A stretch of 64,000 nucleotides of DNA, taken from Clostridiales bacterium (GTDB lineage Bacteria > Bacillota > Clostridia > Christensenellales > UBA1242). Each line of letters opens with the position of its first letter. Within the stretch, counting starts at the first letter, position 1. Location: positions 124,001-188,000 of the forward strand of contig SVHS01000002.1 of assembly GCA_015055745.1 (NCBI GenBank), given 5' to 3'. The translations under genes and the position numbers were made by a program. Positions 27,001-35,827 of this stretch are shown piece after piece. The notes beneath the pieces are model-generated. The model saw nothing but the letters and a program-made list of their open reading frames with translations, was not told the DNA's origin and ran no database searches.

Positions 27001-27043
27001 TTATGCACAGGTTGTCCACATTAGAACTTGAAATTGTGGATAT
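27001..27043. promoter_or_regulatory. Three DnaA boxes upstream of dnaD-dnaI
   Basis: TTATGCACA (27001-27009, +) is a consensus DnaA box; TTGTCCACA (27012-27020, +) and TGTGGATAT (27035-27043, -) are near matches. They lie between the divergent M1 peptidase and dnaD genes, just upstream of the dnaD -35 box. DnaA control of replication-initiation genes is the natural reading. Confidence 0.7.
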
Positions 27044-27059
27044 CTTTTGGCAGTTTTAT

Positions 27060-27088
27060 TTTACAAAAAGTGTTTTTTGTGTTAAGAT
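27060..27088 (+). promoter_or_regulatory. dnaD promoter, predicted leaderless
   Basis: -35 TTTACA (27060-27065), 17 bp, -10 TAAGAT (27083-27088). The ATG at 27095 lies six bases beyond and lacks a Shine-Dalgarno sequence. Confidence 0.65.
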
Positions 27089-27094
27089 GTAGTC

Positions 27095-28531
27095 ATGACA
27101 TTTTGTAGGTTTAGTCCGAGTTATCAGTCCAAAAATCAGACAGTGATAGACAATGTGTTTATCACAGATTTTTTGCCAAAAGCTCCAGACTTGTGTGTGA
27201 AAGCATATATTTTAGGCTTGAGCAAGTGTGGAAATGCGGACGACAGTGAAAACAATCTAAAGTATTTTGCAGAAACTCTCAAGGTTTGTGAAGAAGATGT
27301 CATATCTTTGTTTAAATATTGGGAAGATGAAGGGTTGGTACAAGTCTTGAGCACTGATCCGATAGAAGTGAGATATTTACCTATATCTTCTAGCGGCGGA
27401 AATATCAAGAAATTTAAGATAGATAAGTACAGAGATTTCAATATACAGGCGCAAGAGCTATTGGGTGAAAGAATGATCATGCCGAATGAGTTTGCCGAGT
27501 TTTACAATCTCATCGAGAGATATCACATCGCAGAAAATGCGCTTCTCGCGATCATCAAGTATTGTGTAGACTGCAAAGGCTTTAACATCAGTCCAAACTA
27601 TATCCTTACTGTAGCAAAAGATTGGGAGCGTGAGGGGTATAGGACTCTTGAGCAAGTGCAAGAGAAGATAGAAGAGTTAGGCGTGGTAGATGATAAGATG
27701 AGTATGATCCTGTCTGCTATAGGTGCAAAGAGACGAATACAGATAGAAGATAAAGAATTATTAAATAAATGGCTGAAAGTTTTTGGCTTTGACTTAAATG
27801 TAATCTTATACATCGTCAAGATGATAAAGACTAGGGGACGAAAGATAGATGTCAACGTACTGGACAATCATCTCACCAAGTATTTTGAAATGAAATTAAT
27901 GGCTATACCTGAGATAGAAAATTATGAAAACGAGAAAGAAAACCTATACAATGTAGCCGTGGCGATAAACAAAGAGCTGGGAGTATATTACGAAGACCTC
28001 ACCAAGGAGATAGATACATATGTCGTGCCTTGGGTAAATATGGGGTTTGACCTAGAGACGCTCAAGATGGTAGCAGACAATTGCTTCAAGTCTTCTATCA
28101 GGACACTAGAAGGATATCATGACAAGGTAGTAAAGCTATTCAAACTCGGTATAGTAAATATCCACTCATATATGCAATATCTCGCAGACAAATTGGCTAT
28201 AGATGAGAAGATCAAGAAAGTCTTGACTACTCTAAATTTCAGCCGAAATGTAAATAATATTGATAGAGGCTTTTACTCTACATGGACAGGAGATTGGGGT
28301 TTTGGTGATGATGTGATACTCTACGGTGCTGAGCTTAGTAGAGATAAGGCAAATGCTATGCAGTATCTCAACAAAATCTTATCAAACTGGAATAGTCAAG
28401 GTGTCAAGACTATGGATAAAGCCAAAAATACGAGTATAGATATTCCTCATGAAGACTCTTTTGTGAAGCACAATTACACCAAGGAGCAGATTACTAGTCT
28501 CATCAATAATCTTGATGAAGTGGAGGTGTAG
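27095..28531 (+). CDS. dnaD: DnaD/DnaB-type replication initiation protein
   Basis: The 478-residue protein has an N-terminal winged-helix region (about 1-110) and a helical segment with the DnaB_2-type pattern around AENALLAIIKYCVDCKG...ILTVAKDWEREGYRTLEQV (about 150-195); a second similar helical block follows (about 300-360, TLKMVADNCFKSSIRTLEGYHDKV). Firmicutes DnaD and DnaB proteins remodel origin DNA and help load helicase. The next gene is the helicase-loader ATPase, two bases downstream, which supports the call. Whether it is DnaD or DnaB in the B. subtilis sense is not resolved. Confidence 0.85.
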   Translation: MTFCRFSPSYQSKNQTVIDNVFITDFLPKAPDLCVKAYILGLSKCGNADDSENNLKYFAETLKVCEEDVISLFKYWEDEGLVQVLSTDPIEVRYLPISSSGGNIKKFKIDKYRDFNIQAQELLGERMIMPNEFAEFYNLIERYHIAENALLAIIKYCVDCKGFNISPNYILTVAKDWEREGYRTLEQVQEKIEELGVVDDKMSMILSAIGAKRRIQIEDKELLNKWLKVFGFDLNVILYIVKMIKTRGRKIDVNVLDNHLTKYFEMKLMAIPEIENYENEKENLYNVAVAINKELGVYYEDLTKEIDTYVVPWVNMGFDLETLKMVADNCFKSSIRTLEGYHDKVVKLFKLGIVNIHSYMQYLADKLAIDEKIKKVLTTLNFSRNVNNIDRGFYSTWTGDWGFGDDVILYGAELSRDKANAMQYLNKILSNWNSQGVKTMDKAKNTSIDIPHEDSFVKHNYTKEQITSLINNLDEVEV

Positions 28532-28532
28532 T

Positions 28533-29441
28533 ATGGATAAGCAAAAAATGATAGCCAGCATCAAACAATCCTTTATGCTCAAGAGATTTAGAGCAGAAGA
28601 AGAGTGTGATGAGTTTATAACTAGCTTGAGAAAAAATCCAGAGTTTGACTCGCTTTATAGCGAATACAATGAAAAAAACTTAAAGTACATAAAGTCAAAA
28701 TACGAAAGAGAAGATGAATGTCTCAAGAGTGAAGTAGAGTTTTTAAAGTCTAAGATCAGTAAATTTTTGACAGAAAACAACATAGATAGGTCTAGACTTT
28801 ATCCAAAGTATGACTGTAAGATATGTCAAGACACGGGAGTACACAATGGCATGATATGTGACTGCTTAGCCCAAGCTTTGAGTCAAAAGATGTCGCTCAA
28901 GAGTAGTAGTCAGACTGAGTTTAAAAGCTTTGATGACTGTATAGAGAGCAAAATGGAAGCAGAGGATATCAAGGCTAGGGATTGGCTAAAGCTATGGTGC
29001 TCTAGATACCCAAATGTGACCAAATGTAATGTAAATATATTAGGACTTACTGGCTGTGGAAAGACATTTTTGCTAGAATGCGTGGCGAATGAGCTGCTAA
29101 ATAAAGGCGCAGTCATATGCTATAAGACAGCATTTGAACTAAATGAATCTGCTAGACTATACCATATAGGCAAATCTTATGAGCTTATCGACTGTATCAA
29201 GGCAGATGTATTGATTATAGATGATTTGGGTACTGAACCGATTTTGAAAAATGTGACCAAAGAATATCTATACAATCTTATCAATCAGAGACAAATACAT
29301 AATAGGCCGACATTTATCTCATCAAACTTGAGCCTGGATAATATCTTATCAAGATATGACGAGCGAATATTTAGTAGGCTAGCGAATAAAAATCTATCTA
29401 TCACTATCGAGCTTCGTTCAGCAGATAAGAGAATAAAATAA
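28533..29441 (+). CDS. dnaI: DnaI/DnaC-like helicase-loader ATPase
   Basis: A 302-residue AAA+ protein: an N-terminal helical part, a cysteine cluster CKICQDTGVHNGMICDC (about 95-112) like the zinc motif of DnaI relatives, Walker A GLTGCGKTFLLE (about 173), Walker B VLIIDDLGTEP and the sensor region FISSNLSLDNILSRYDERIFSRL. It should load the replicative helicase together with the upstream DnaD-like protein. The ATG at 28533 has GGAGGTG in the dnaD end. Confidence 0.92.
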   Translation: MDKQKMIASIKQSFMLKRFRAEEECDEFITSLRKNPEFDSLYSEYNEKNLKYIKSKYEREDECLKSEVEFLKSKISKFLTENNIDRSRLYPKYDCKICQDTGVHNGMICDCLAQALSQKMSLKSSSQTEFKSFDDCIESKMEAEDIKARDWLKLWCSRYPNVTKCNVNILGLTGCGKTFLLECVANELLNKGAVICYKTAFELNESARLYHIGKSYELIDCIKADVLIIDDLGTEPILKNVTKEYLYNLINQRQIHNRPTFISSNLSLDNILSRYDERIFSRLANKNLSITIELRSADKRIK

Positions 29442-29450
29442 TAAAAAATA

Positions 29451-29478
29451 ATTAAATAGCATTTTGTGCTATTTTTTT
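29451..29478 (+). terminator. Terminator after dnaI
   Basis: AAATAGCA and TGCTATTT pair around loop TTTTG and are followed by TTTT. Confidence 0.85.
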
Positions 29479-29536
29479 ATTTTAATTTTTTTATAAATGT
29501 ATTTAAAAATAATTTTTTATATGATATAATCAAAAC

Positions 29537-31018
29537 ATGGATACAAGTATTATTGATAAGATGTTCGAAATTTATACAGATGATGAATACACTAACATTG
29601 AAAAAGAACAAATGTTTCATCATTTTTTATACATGCCTGAGTCTGAGGGTGGACAGATGACCTTGATAGAAAATATTAAAGAATATATAAAGCAAACTGC
29701 CGAAAAATTCCCATTAGCTTTTGCTAGTCAAAAAAATGCTACAGATGAGGATAAGAATATATTAAATATTACGTTGGCATTTCAAACTTTAGCTAGTGGA
29801 ATGGATAACTATTATGAAGATTTATTCAAAAACAATCCAATACATAAAAAGGGAGACAAGTATTTTGACCCAGAATATTATCATCATATGTTTGATTTTC
29901 ACAAACCTCAAGATGTGCTTTTGTGTGATATAGCTACATTAGATGTAATATATCATAAATTCACAAAAGGTCCATACTACTTAGATGAGTCAAGATTTTC
30001 GCAGGCTAGAGATATAGTGATGAAAGTACAACAGAGCGATAGTATTAATAAAGTATTTGGAGTAGCTGATTGGTATAATATGCCTTTTGAGAAAGTAATG
30101 TTTACTCTTTATGATTATCATAAGAAAAAAGGACAAATCTTACACGTGGACTCTAGTGATTGTAATTTTGAATATGTACTAGATTATCAAGCTTCGCCCT
30201 TTTTTGAGAAGATATTGAAAAATTGTAAATCTAATGATGAGTTAAATTTTGATAAATACAGGACATCACTTATTAGCAACAAAAAGACATATCCAAACTT
30301 AGACAAGCTCATATTTTGTAAGAATTTTCTTTCTTTTTGTAAGACGGGTAAAATGCCAAATTGTGATGGATATATGTATTTTGATGCTGATGCGTATACT
30401 CAGGACACTATCAAAGATGATTTAAAGAAAGTATATAACAAGAAATTTAGTCTAGATAAATTCAAAAAATTACAAGCCAATTATATATTTAGATTAGAAA
30501 ACATTAAGAAACCAACCATATTGGAAGGAGCTAAGAGTACGCTGATAGACAATATGTTTGCTATGGGGGTGTTGTTATCCGCGGAGAATAAAGATAATTC
30601 TAATAAGGTATTTTATCTAATCCATGTATTTATGAAAGATATTCATAATGATACAGGAGTGTATGAAATTCAATTAAATATCTTGCCTCAAGGTGACATA
30701 AAAAATCGTATACAGCTGATGAGAATGGATAACTGGGAAACTCCTCAGCCGCATAAAAATTTAGGTAATAAATTGACCACTAGCACACATATTCATTTAT
30801 ACAATGAGTTTGACATACTAAGAGGGAAGGAAAATGGTGGTTTTGACATAGCTTTTAATATAGAAAACAGTAATACAAATTTCTTTCAATCTTTAGACAA
30901 TTTCTTGAGTATGTTGGATTTGGATTATGATTTACAAGATTTAATATATACCAAGATACAATTTGATAAAAATAAAAGATTGGAAAAATTGCAAAGCGAA
31001 AAAACTGACGAAATATAA
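29537..31018 (+). CDS. Unknown 493-residue protein
   Basis: No family recognised. The protein is hydrophilic, rich in Asp, Lys, Tyr and Phe, without signal peptide, membrane segment or obvious nucleotide-binding motif. A perfect -10 TATAAT (29525-29530) ends six bases before the ATG, again without a Shine-Dalgarno sequence, so translation from a leaderless mRNA is likely. It stands alone between the dnaI terminator and the GT2 gene. Confidence 0.7.
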   Translation: MDTSIIDKMFEIYTDDEYTNIEKEQMFHHFLYMPESEGGQMTLIENIKEYIKQTAEKFPLAFASQKNATDEDKNILNITLAFQTLASGMDNYYEDLFKNNPIHKKGDKYFDPEYYHHMFDFHKPQDVLLCDIATLDVIYHKFTKGPYYLDESRFSQARDIVMKVQQSDSINKVFGVADWYNMPFEKVMFTLYDYHKKKGQILHVDSSDCNFEYVLDYQASPFFEKILKNCKSNDELNFDKYRTSLISNKKTYPNLDKLIFCKNFLSFCKTGKMPNCDGYMYFDADAYTQDTIKDDLKKVYNKKFSLDKFKKLQANYIFRLENIKKPTILEGAKSTLIDNMFAMGVLLSAENKDNSNKVFYLIHVFMKDIHNDTGVYEIQLNILPQGDIKNRIQLMRMDNWETPQPHKNLGNKLTTSTHIHLYNEFDILRGKENGGFDIAFNIENSNTNFFQSLDNFLSMLDLDYDLQDLIYTKIQFDKNKRLEKLQSEKTDEI

Positions 31019-31085
31019 ATTTTATGTAAAGTATTTACAAAACACGAAAAATGTGATATTATACAGACACAAAAGAAGGTAAATT

Positions 31086-32420
31086 ATGCAATTAATTTTC
31101 GATTTGATTAAATATCAGGGACAGCTCCCTATACCGAATGCCATGTATGGATTCATATACTTTTTTACAAACATTACTGGACTTTTGTTTATGTTGATGT
31201 ATTTTCATCAGTTTATATATCTCATTATTGGTACATTGAGACATACTAAGGTTAAGGACAAAGTATTTAAATTTCACACTATAGGTATAGTGATTTCGGC
31301 CAGAAATGAGAGCAAAGTCATCGCTAATCTTATCAATAGTATTAGAGCAAATGATTATCCTCAGGCTATGATTAGGATTTTTGTGATAGCGGACAATTGT
31401 ACAGACAATACTGCTCAGATTTGTAGAGATTTGGGCTGTATAGTGTTTGAGAGAAATGATACTACCAAGATAGGCAAAGGCTACGCATTAAATTATATGT
31501 TTACAAAGCTACATACCGAGTCACAATATGCTGATTTAATACCTGAGGCATACTTGATCTTGGACGCTGACAACATTATCAAACCAAACTTTATCACTGA
31601 GATGAATAAAGTGTATGACTCTGGCTATGATATGGTGACATCTTATCGTAATACAAAGAATTTTGGTAAAAACTGGATTACTTCTGGCTATGGATACTGG
31701 TTCTTACATGAGGCTAGACATCTAAACAATGCAAGAATGATGATGAAGACTTGCTGTGCAATATCTGGTACAGGATTTTTGATCAGTCAAGCAGTAGTCA
31801 AAGAATTTGGAAACTGGAGTTTCTTTACTCTTACTGAGGATATCCAATGCTCTACTACCTATGCTATCACCGGTAGGAGAGTGGCATATTGTGGCACTGC
31901 TGAGCTATATGACGAGCAACCAGAGACTTTCAAGCAATCTTGGAGACAGCGTGAGAGATGGGCAAAGGGCTTGTATCAAGTGCTTGGCTTGCAAGGTAAA
32001 AACTTGATCAAAAATACCTTTACAAAATTTGCTTGTTGGGATATCTTGACTACTTGTATACCAGCATTGATCATATCTTGCTTGACTTTGATTACATTAC
32101 CTATATGTGCTATTGTCGGTTTCTGTATGGGAAGTGTGACGGTCGGATTGTTTGCCCTACAGTCACTATTGATGTCTATAGTACAGATGCTGTCATTGAT
32201 GTTCCTAATCGGCATATTAATATGTATTACCGAGTGGAAGAAAATCAAATGCCCAGCTTACAAAAAGATATTGTATTTATTTACTTTCCCATTATTTATG
32301 GCTACGTATATTCCTATCGCGGTGAGTGCTATGTTTAAGAAAGTAGAGTGGAAGCCTATCGTACACACGGCAGATGTGAGTATCGAAGAGCTAGAAGGAA
32401 AAAGTGAAAATAAAAAATAA
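31086..32420 (+). CDS. Membrane glycosyltransferase, family 2 (processive type)
   Basis: The 444-residue protein has one N-terminal membrane segment (about 20-45), a GT2 catalytic domain with ISARNESKVIANL, ADNCTDNT, the DxD motif in LDADNIIKP, the acceptor-site TEDIQ and the Q-x-x-R-W motif QRERWAKG, then three to four C-terminal membrane segments (about 315-425). This is the architecture of polysaccharide synthases such as cellulose synthase, hyaluronan synthase or poly-GlcNAc synthase; the sugar cannot be told. AGAAGG precedes the ATG. Confidence 0.88.
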   Translation: MQLIFDLIKYQGQLPIPNAMYGFIYFFTNITGLLFMLMYFHQFIYLIIGTLRHTKVKDKVFKFHTIGIVISARNESKVIANLINSIRANDYPQAMIRIFVIADNCTDNTAQICRDLGCIVFERNDTTKIGKGYALNYMFTKLHTESQYADLIPEAYLILDADNIIKPNFITEMNKVYDSGYDMVTSYRNTKNFGKNWITSGYGYWFLHEARHLNNARMMMKTCCAISGTGFLISQAVVKEFGNWSFFTLTEDIQCSTTYAITGRRVAYCGTAELYDEQPETFKQSWRQRERWAKGLYQVLGLQGKNLIKNTFTKFACWDILTTCIPALIISCLTLITLPICAIVGFCMGSVTVGLFALQSLLMSIVQMLSLMFLIGILICITEWKKIKCPAYKKILYLFTFPLFMATYIPIAVSAMFKKVEWKPIVHTADVSIEELEGKSENKK

Positions 32421-32451
32421 CCCGTACTGCGTTATATCTTTTGAAATTAGG

Positions 32452-32484
32452 AAAAACACATCGTAAAATTTTGATGTGTTTTTT
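32452..32484. terminator. Bidirectional terminator between GT2 gene and tyrS
   Basis: AAAAACACATC pairs with GATGTGTTTTT across a 10-nt loop, with A- and T-runs for both converging genes. Confidence 0.85.
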
Positions 32485-32489
32485 CTTTA

Positions 32490-33728
32490 TTATTTTCCTA
32501 TAACTACTTTTATAAAAGTTTTCTTTCCTTTCTTAACAATCAATTCTTGACTTTTGACCAATATTAAAATTTCGTCAATGTCATTTTTTCTAATATTGTC
32601 AATTTCAATACCGCCTTGCTCAATCAATCTTCTTGCCTCACTTTTTGATTTTATAATAGATAAATTTGATAAAAAATCTACAATATTTATTTTTCCAAAA
32701 TTATTAATTATTTCAGTTGGTATATTTTCAGTGTTTATATTTCGATTTTCAAAAAGATTTTTGGCAGTTTCTTGTGCTTTTAAAGCTTCGGTTTCTCCAT
32801 GAACAAGCTTTGTGACTTCAAACGCCATAAGTTTCTTTGCCTTTACAATATCTTGTTTGCACATCTCCTTAATTTCTTTTACGTCTATTTTTGTGAAAAA
32901 TCTTAACAATCTTTCAACATCAGCATCTAAACAATTTACAAAATGCTGGAAGAAATCAAATGAAGATGTCTTTTCGCGAGATACCCATAAGGTTCCTTTT
33001 TCAGTTTTACCCATTTTAACACCTTCTGCATTAGTTAAAAGTGGACAAGTTAATCCCATCATCAATTGTCTTTCCTTACCGTCTGCAAAGTTCATTTTTC
33101 TTGACAAATCAACACCTGCGACAATATTTCCCCATTGATCTGAGCCACCGATTTGAAGAATACAACCAAATTTATTATTTAAATGAATAAAGTCAAACGC
33201 TTGCATTAGCATGTAACCCATTTCCATAAAGGTTAAACCACCTTTTTCAAGTCGATTCTTGTATAGTTCATTTCTTAGCATTTCATTGACGTTGAAATGA
33301 ACCCCAACCTGACGTAAAAAGTCAATGTATGTTGCTGGTTTTAGCCATTCAGCATTATCTACTATAATTGCTGGATTTTCACCATCTGTGCGAACAAATC
33401 TTTTTATTATACTGCTAATTTCATTAGCGTTTCTTGACACTTCTTCTTTTGAAAGCGTTTTTCTCATATCTGTTTTATTTGTTGGGTCACCGATTAGAGC
33501 TGTTGCTCCACCAACAAGCACAATACATTTATGTCCGCAATCCTGTAATATTCTAGCCATTTGAAGACCAAAAAAATGTCCTATATGCAAGTCATCAGCT
33601 GTTGGGTCAATACCAATGTAAAAAGTTATAGGCCCTTCCTTTAATAATTTTTTAGTTTCTTCAAAATGTGTGGCTTGAAACACAAAACCACGATTTTCTA
33701 ATTGCTCAAAAGCATTATCTTTAAACAT
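32490..33728 (-). CDS. tyrS: Tyrosyl-tRNA synthetase
   Basis: TyrRS charges tRNA-Tyr. The 412-residue class I enzyme has the HIGH-type motif DDLHIGHFFG (about 44-53), the tyrosine-pocket segment QIGGSDQWGNI, the KMSKS-type loop KMGKTEKGTLW and a C-terminal S4 RNA-binding domain (SEARRLIEQGGIEIDN). AGGAGA precedes the ATG. Upstream lies an attenuator: a Tyr-rich leader peptide and a terminator/antiterminator pair. A second promoter-like TATAAG close to the gene is possible. Confidence 0.96.
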   Translation of the reverse strand: MFKDNAFEQLENRGFVFQATHFEETKKLLKEGPITFYIGIDPTADDLHIGHFFGLQMARILQDCGHKCIVLVGGATALIGDPTNKTDMRKTLSKEEVSRNANEISSIIKRFVRTDGENPAIIVDNAEWLKPATYIDFLRQVGVHFNVNEMLRNELYKNRLEKGGLTFMEMGYMLMQAFDFIHLNNKFGCILQIGGSDQWGNIVAGVDLSRKMNFADGKERQLMMGLTCPLLTNAEGVKMGKTEKGTLWVSREKTSSFDFFQHFVNCLDADVERLLRFFTKIDVKEIKEMCKQDIVKAKKLMAFEVTKLVHGETEALKAQETAKNLFENRNINTENIPTEIINNFGKINIVDFLSNLSIIKSKSEARRLIEQGGIEIDNIRKNDIDEILILVKSQELIVKKGKKTFIKVVIGK

Positions 33729-33846
33729 AATTATTTCTCCTCTTATATAATATCAAATTTTATTTATTTTTACAAATCTATTTCAATTTCGCCCCAAGGG
33801 GGCGTATGTTTTTCTAAACCATTTCATAATTCTATTTCCTTTTAAA

Positions 33847-33886
33847 TAAAAAATCTGCCAAAAGTTTACACTTGTGACAGATTTTC
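33847..33886 (-). terminator. Second terminator-like hairpin in the tyrS leader
   Basis: On the minus strand AAATCTGTCACAAG pairs imperfectly with CTTTTGGCAGATTT (two mismatches), followed by a T-run. It lies between the first terminator and tyrS. A 14-codon frame with AAGGAAA upstream (33783-33827) follows it; I cannot support a function for that. Confidence 0.6.
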
Positions 33887-33890
33887 CCTA

Positions 33891-33929
33891 AAATAAAAAC
33901 TGCCACATAGCGATTTTGCTATATGACAG
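33891..33929 (-). terminator. Attenuator terminator of tyrS
   Basis: On the minus strand CTGTCATATAGC pairs with GCTATGTGGCAG (12 pairs, two G-T) across loop AAAATC, followed by TTTTTATTTT. Its 5' arm contains CATATAGCAA (33916-33925), which is perfectly complementary over 10 bp to TTGCTATATG (33972-33981) just after the leader peptide stop codon, giving a mutually exclusive antiterminator. Confidence 0.85.
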
Positions 33930-33982
33930 ACGTTTTTGATATTTTTAATTATTCGCAAAACAAAACTTCTACATATAGCAAT

Positions 33983-34030
33983 CTAAATGTAGTAGTAATA
34001 ATATGAAGTGTGTGCAAATAAATTTTTCAT
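33983..34030 (-). CDS. tyrS leader peptide with five consecutive Tyr codons
   Basis: A 15-codon open frame on the minus strand, MKNLFAHTSYYYYYI followed by TAG, sits between a consensus promoter and the tyrS attenuator. AAGGA is spaced 8 nt before its ATG. The five Tyr codons (TAT TAT TAC TAC TAC) occupy 33989-34003, and the antiterminator strand starts one base after the stop codon. A ribosome stalled on Tyr codons would free that strand; one reaching the stop would cover it. This is the textbook geometry of ribosome-mediated attenuation. Confidence 0.85.
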   Translation of the reverse strand: MKNLFAHTSYYYYYI

Positions 34031-34052
34031 AATATATCCTTGATATGTTGTT

Positions 34053-34081
34053 ATTATATGCAATAAATATTGAGAAGTCAA
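34053..34081 (-). promoter_or_regulatory. Promoter of the tyrS attenuator transcript
   Basis: On the minus strand TTGACT (34076-34081), 17 bp, TATAAT (34053-34058). Start predicted near 34046, leaving about 16 nt before the leader peptide ATG. Confidence 0.85.
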
Positions 34082-34106
34082 TAGTTTTAGACATTTTATT
34101 TTGCAC

Positions 34107-34799
34107 TTAGGTGTGTGATTGCTCTCCTCTCACGATAGAGAAATGAGATGTCTCAGTCATGACGATATGGTCAAATAAAGAAATACCGACGTCGTTGCAA
34201 ACTCTGATGAGATGATTTGTCACAGCAAAGTCTTCTTTGCTAGGATATGGATTGCCTTGCGGGTGAGTGTGATATAGTATGACAGAAAATACATTAGGAA
34301 AGGTGATTTGAGACATGAATGTACGGATATCAAACTGGACTTGAGTCTCATCTTCGCCTGTCAAAACTACGTGCTTGATAGGTTTACAAAATTTATTTAA
34401 ACATACAGCGTACATACATTCATGATCTTTTATTGGGAAATTTTTTCTAAAATAGTCTACACTTTTTTCTACATTATCTAGCTTTGGTTTCTTTTTGGTA
34501 GGGTTGGTTCCATATGCAGAAATTAGTTCGCCCTCCAATTGTAAAAACAAAGCTACTTCTCTACCTACGCCTTTTATTTTGACCAATTCATCATAGCTCG
34601 CATTGAGCACTCCCCTTAAGTCTAAAAATGTATCTATAAGTCGATGTGCCAATGGATTCGTGTCTTGCTGAGGTATGACATATGTCAGTATTAATTCCAA
34701 TATTCTAAATTCGTCTAATCCGACAAGTCTATGTTTTTCAAACAAAGATTTTATTCTCTGCCTATGACCAGAATGCGTATTTTCATGTTCTTTTTCCAT
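34107..34799 (-). CDS. radC: RadC-family JAB1/MPN metalloprotease-like protein
   Basis: The 230-residue protein has an N-terminal helix-hairpin-helix part (KIKGVGREVALFLQL) and the C-terminal RadC domain with the metal motif HTHPQGNPYPSKEDFAVT and a late IVMTETSHFSI. The name RadC is historical; the molecular function is not established. It is upstream of the tyrS leader in the same orientation but tyrS has its own promoter. Confidence 0.9.
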   Translation of the reverse strand: MEKEHENTHSGHRQRIKSLFEKHRLVGLDEFRILELILTYVIPQQDTNPLAHRLIDTFLDLRGVLNASYDELVKIKGVGREVALFLQLEGELISAYGTNPTKKKPKLDNVEKSVDYFRKNFPIKDHECMYAVCLNKFCKPIKHVVLTGEDETQVQFDIRTFMSQITFPNVFSVILYHTHPQGNPYPSKEDFAVTNHLIRVCNDVGISLFDHIVMTETSHFSIVRGEQSHT

Positions 34800-34932
34800 A
34801 TTTTTCCTATATATATTTTTTTATGAAATAGTAGCAAATAAATCCCAAGCTGTCAATATACTTTTTCAAAATATGTCGAAATTATTTCCTTTTTATTTAG
34901 TTTTATGTTATTCTATTATTAGAGAACGAAAG

Positions 34933-35679
34933 ATGGAAAAAGAGAAGAATGTTATAAGTAAAAGAAAATGGTGGTTTAGACTACTAAAGAAGATAATGAA
35001 GATTAGGTACAAACGTCCTGCCTTCATTTATCTAGGTGAAAAAATCACTAATGGTGGAGTAATACTTAGCAATCACGAGGGTACTGACGCTCCCATGTCT
35101 CTAGAGATATATCTAGATGCTCCTATTAGAATGTGGGGCGCGAGCGAGATGAATTCTGGCTTAAAACAATTGTACAAGTATCAGACTAGAGTATATTATC
35201 ATGAGAAGAAACATTGGAATTTACATTTGGCTAGATTGTTTTGTCTGATAGCCAGTCCTTTGACCAATATGTTTTACAAAGGATTAAATCTCATATCGAC
35301 TTATCATGATCAAAGATTTATAGGTACGATCAAAGAAAGTATCAATGCTCTACGTGCTGGTGAAAATATCGTCATTTATCCAGAAGATTCTACAAATGGT
35401 TATTTGCAGGAGCTAGAGGGATTTCATCTAGGATTCACAGCTCTTTGCGAAGTGTGCAAGAGGAGAGGTATGGATTTACCTATCTATGTATCATACTTTA
35501 GGAAGTCAGATAAAGTATATATCATAGATAAGCCAATAATGTATTCAGAGCTATCAAAAGATGGTGCTACAAAAGAACAAATAGCGGATAGACTAAGGAT
35601 CAGGTGCAACGAATTAGGTAAAATGCAATTCGATGAATTAACTATCAAAAATGCTCGTAAAAAACAAAAGAACTATTGA
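34933..35679 (+). CDS. 1-acyl-glycerol-3-phosphate acyltransferase (PlsC family)
   Basis: The 248-residue protein has the acyltransferase motif I NHEGTD (H-x4-D type), a glycerol-phosphate-binding-like YPEDSTNGY and a conserved PIYVSY. It may acylate lysophosphatidic acid or another polar lipid. It lacks a clear N-terminal membrane helix. I chose the ATG at 34933; an in-frame ATG at 34873 would add a hydrophobic 20-residue stretch but precedes likely promoter elements. Its 3' end overlaps the asnA promoter. Confidence 0.82.
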   Translation: MEKEKNVISKRKWWFRLLKKIMKIRYKRPAFIYLGEKITNGGVILSNHEGTDAPMSLEIYLDAPIRMWGASEMNSGLKQLYKYQTRVYYHEKKHWNLHLARLFCLIASPLTNMFYKGLNLISTYHDQRFIGTIKESINALRAGENIVIYPEDSTNGYLQELEGFHLGFTALCEVCKRRGMDLPIYVSYFRKSDKVYIIDKPIMYSELSKDGATKEQIADRLRIRCNELGKMQFDELTIKNARKKQKNY

Positions 35680-35704
35680 CAATTAAAAAAAATAAATATA
35701 TACT
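35676..35704 (+). promoter_or_regulatory. asnA promoter
   Basis: TTGACA (35676-35681), 17 bp, TATACT (35699-35704), overlapping the end of the acyltransferase gene. The leader peptide ATG at 35711 starts six bases past the -10 box, so the leader is predicted to be translated from a leaderless transcript. Confidence 0.85.
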
Positions 35705-35710
35705 ATCTTT

Positions 35711-35758
35711 ATGTTAAATATAAATAATAACTTCAATAATAATGATTTAGACACATAG
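35711..35758 (+). CDS. asnA leader peptide with seven Asn codons
   Basis: A 15-codon frame, MLNINNNFNNNDLDT followed by TAG, begins where transcription should begin. Seven of fifteen codons are Asn. It is followed by GGGTTTCA (35765-35772) and a rho-independent terminator just before the asparagine synthetase gene. High codon bias toward the product of the downstream enzyme and the terminator position support ribosome-mediated attenuation. Confidence 0.85.
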   Translation: MLNINNNFNNNDLDT

Positions 35759-35796
35759 CGATATGGGTTTCATTTGTTGTTGAGTATTATAATCAT

Positions 35797-35827
35797 CACT
35801 CTCTTGAAACTCAAGGGAGTGTTTTTT
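35797..35827 (+). terminator. Attenuator terminator of asnA
   Basis: CACTCTCTTGA (35797-35807) pairs with TCAAGGGAGTG (35811-35821), 11 bp with one G-T, loop AAC, then six T. The alternative pairing is GGGTTTCA (35765-35772) with TGAAACTC (35805-35812), 8 bp with one G-T, which breaks the terminator. The antiterminator strand lies 6 nt after the leader stop codon. Confidence 0.85.

Noticed and set aside
33783..33827. A 14-codon frame with a Shine-Dalgarno sequence between the tyrS attenuator and tyrS
   Set aside because: It is too short to support alone, has no bias to Tyr codons and contains a GC-rich hairpin of unclear role.
34873..34932. Longer N-terminus of the PlsC-type acyltransferase
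   Set aside because: The extra 20 residues lie over likely promoter sequence and are not expected in the family; the ATG at 34933 is preferred, with some uncertainty.
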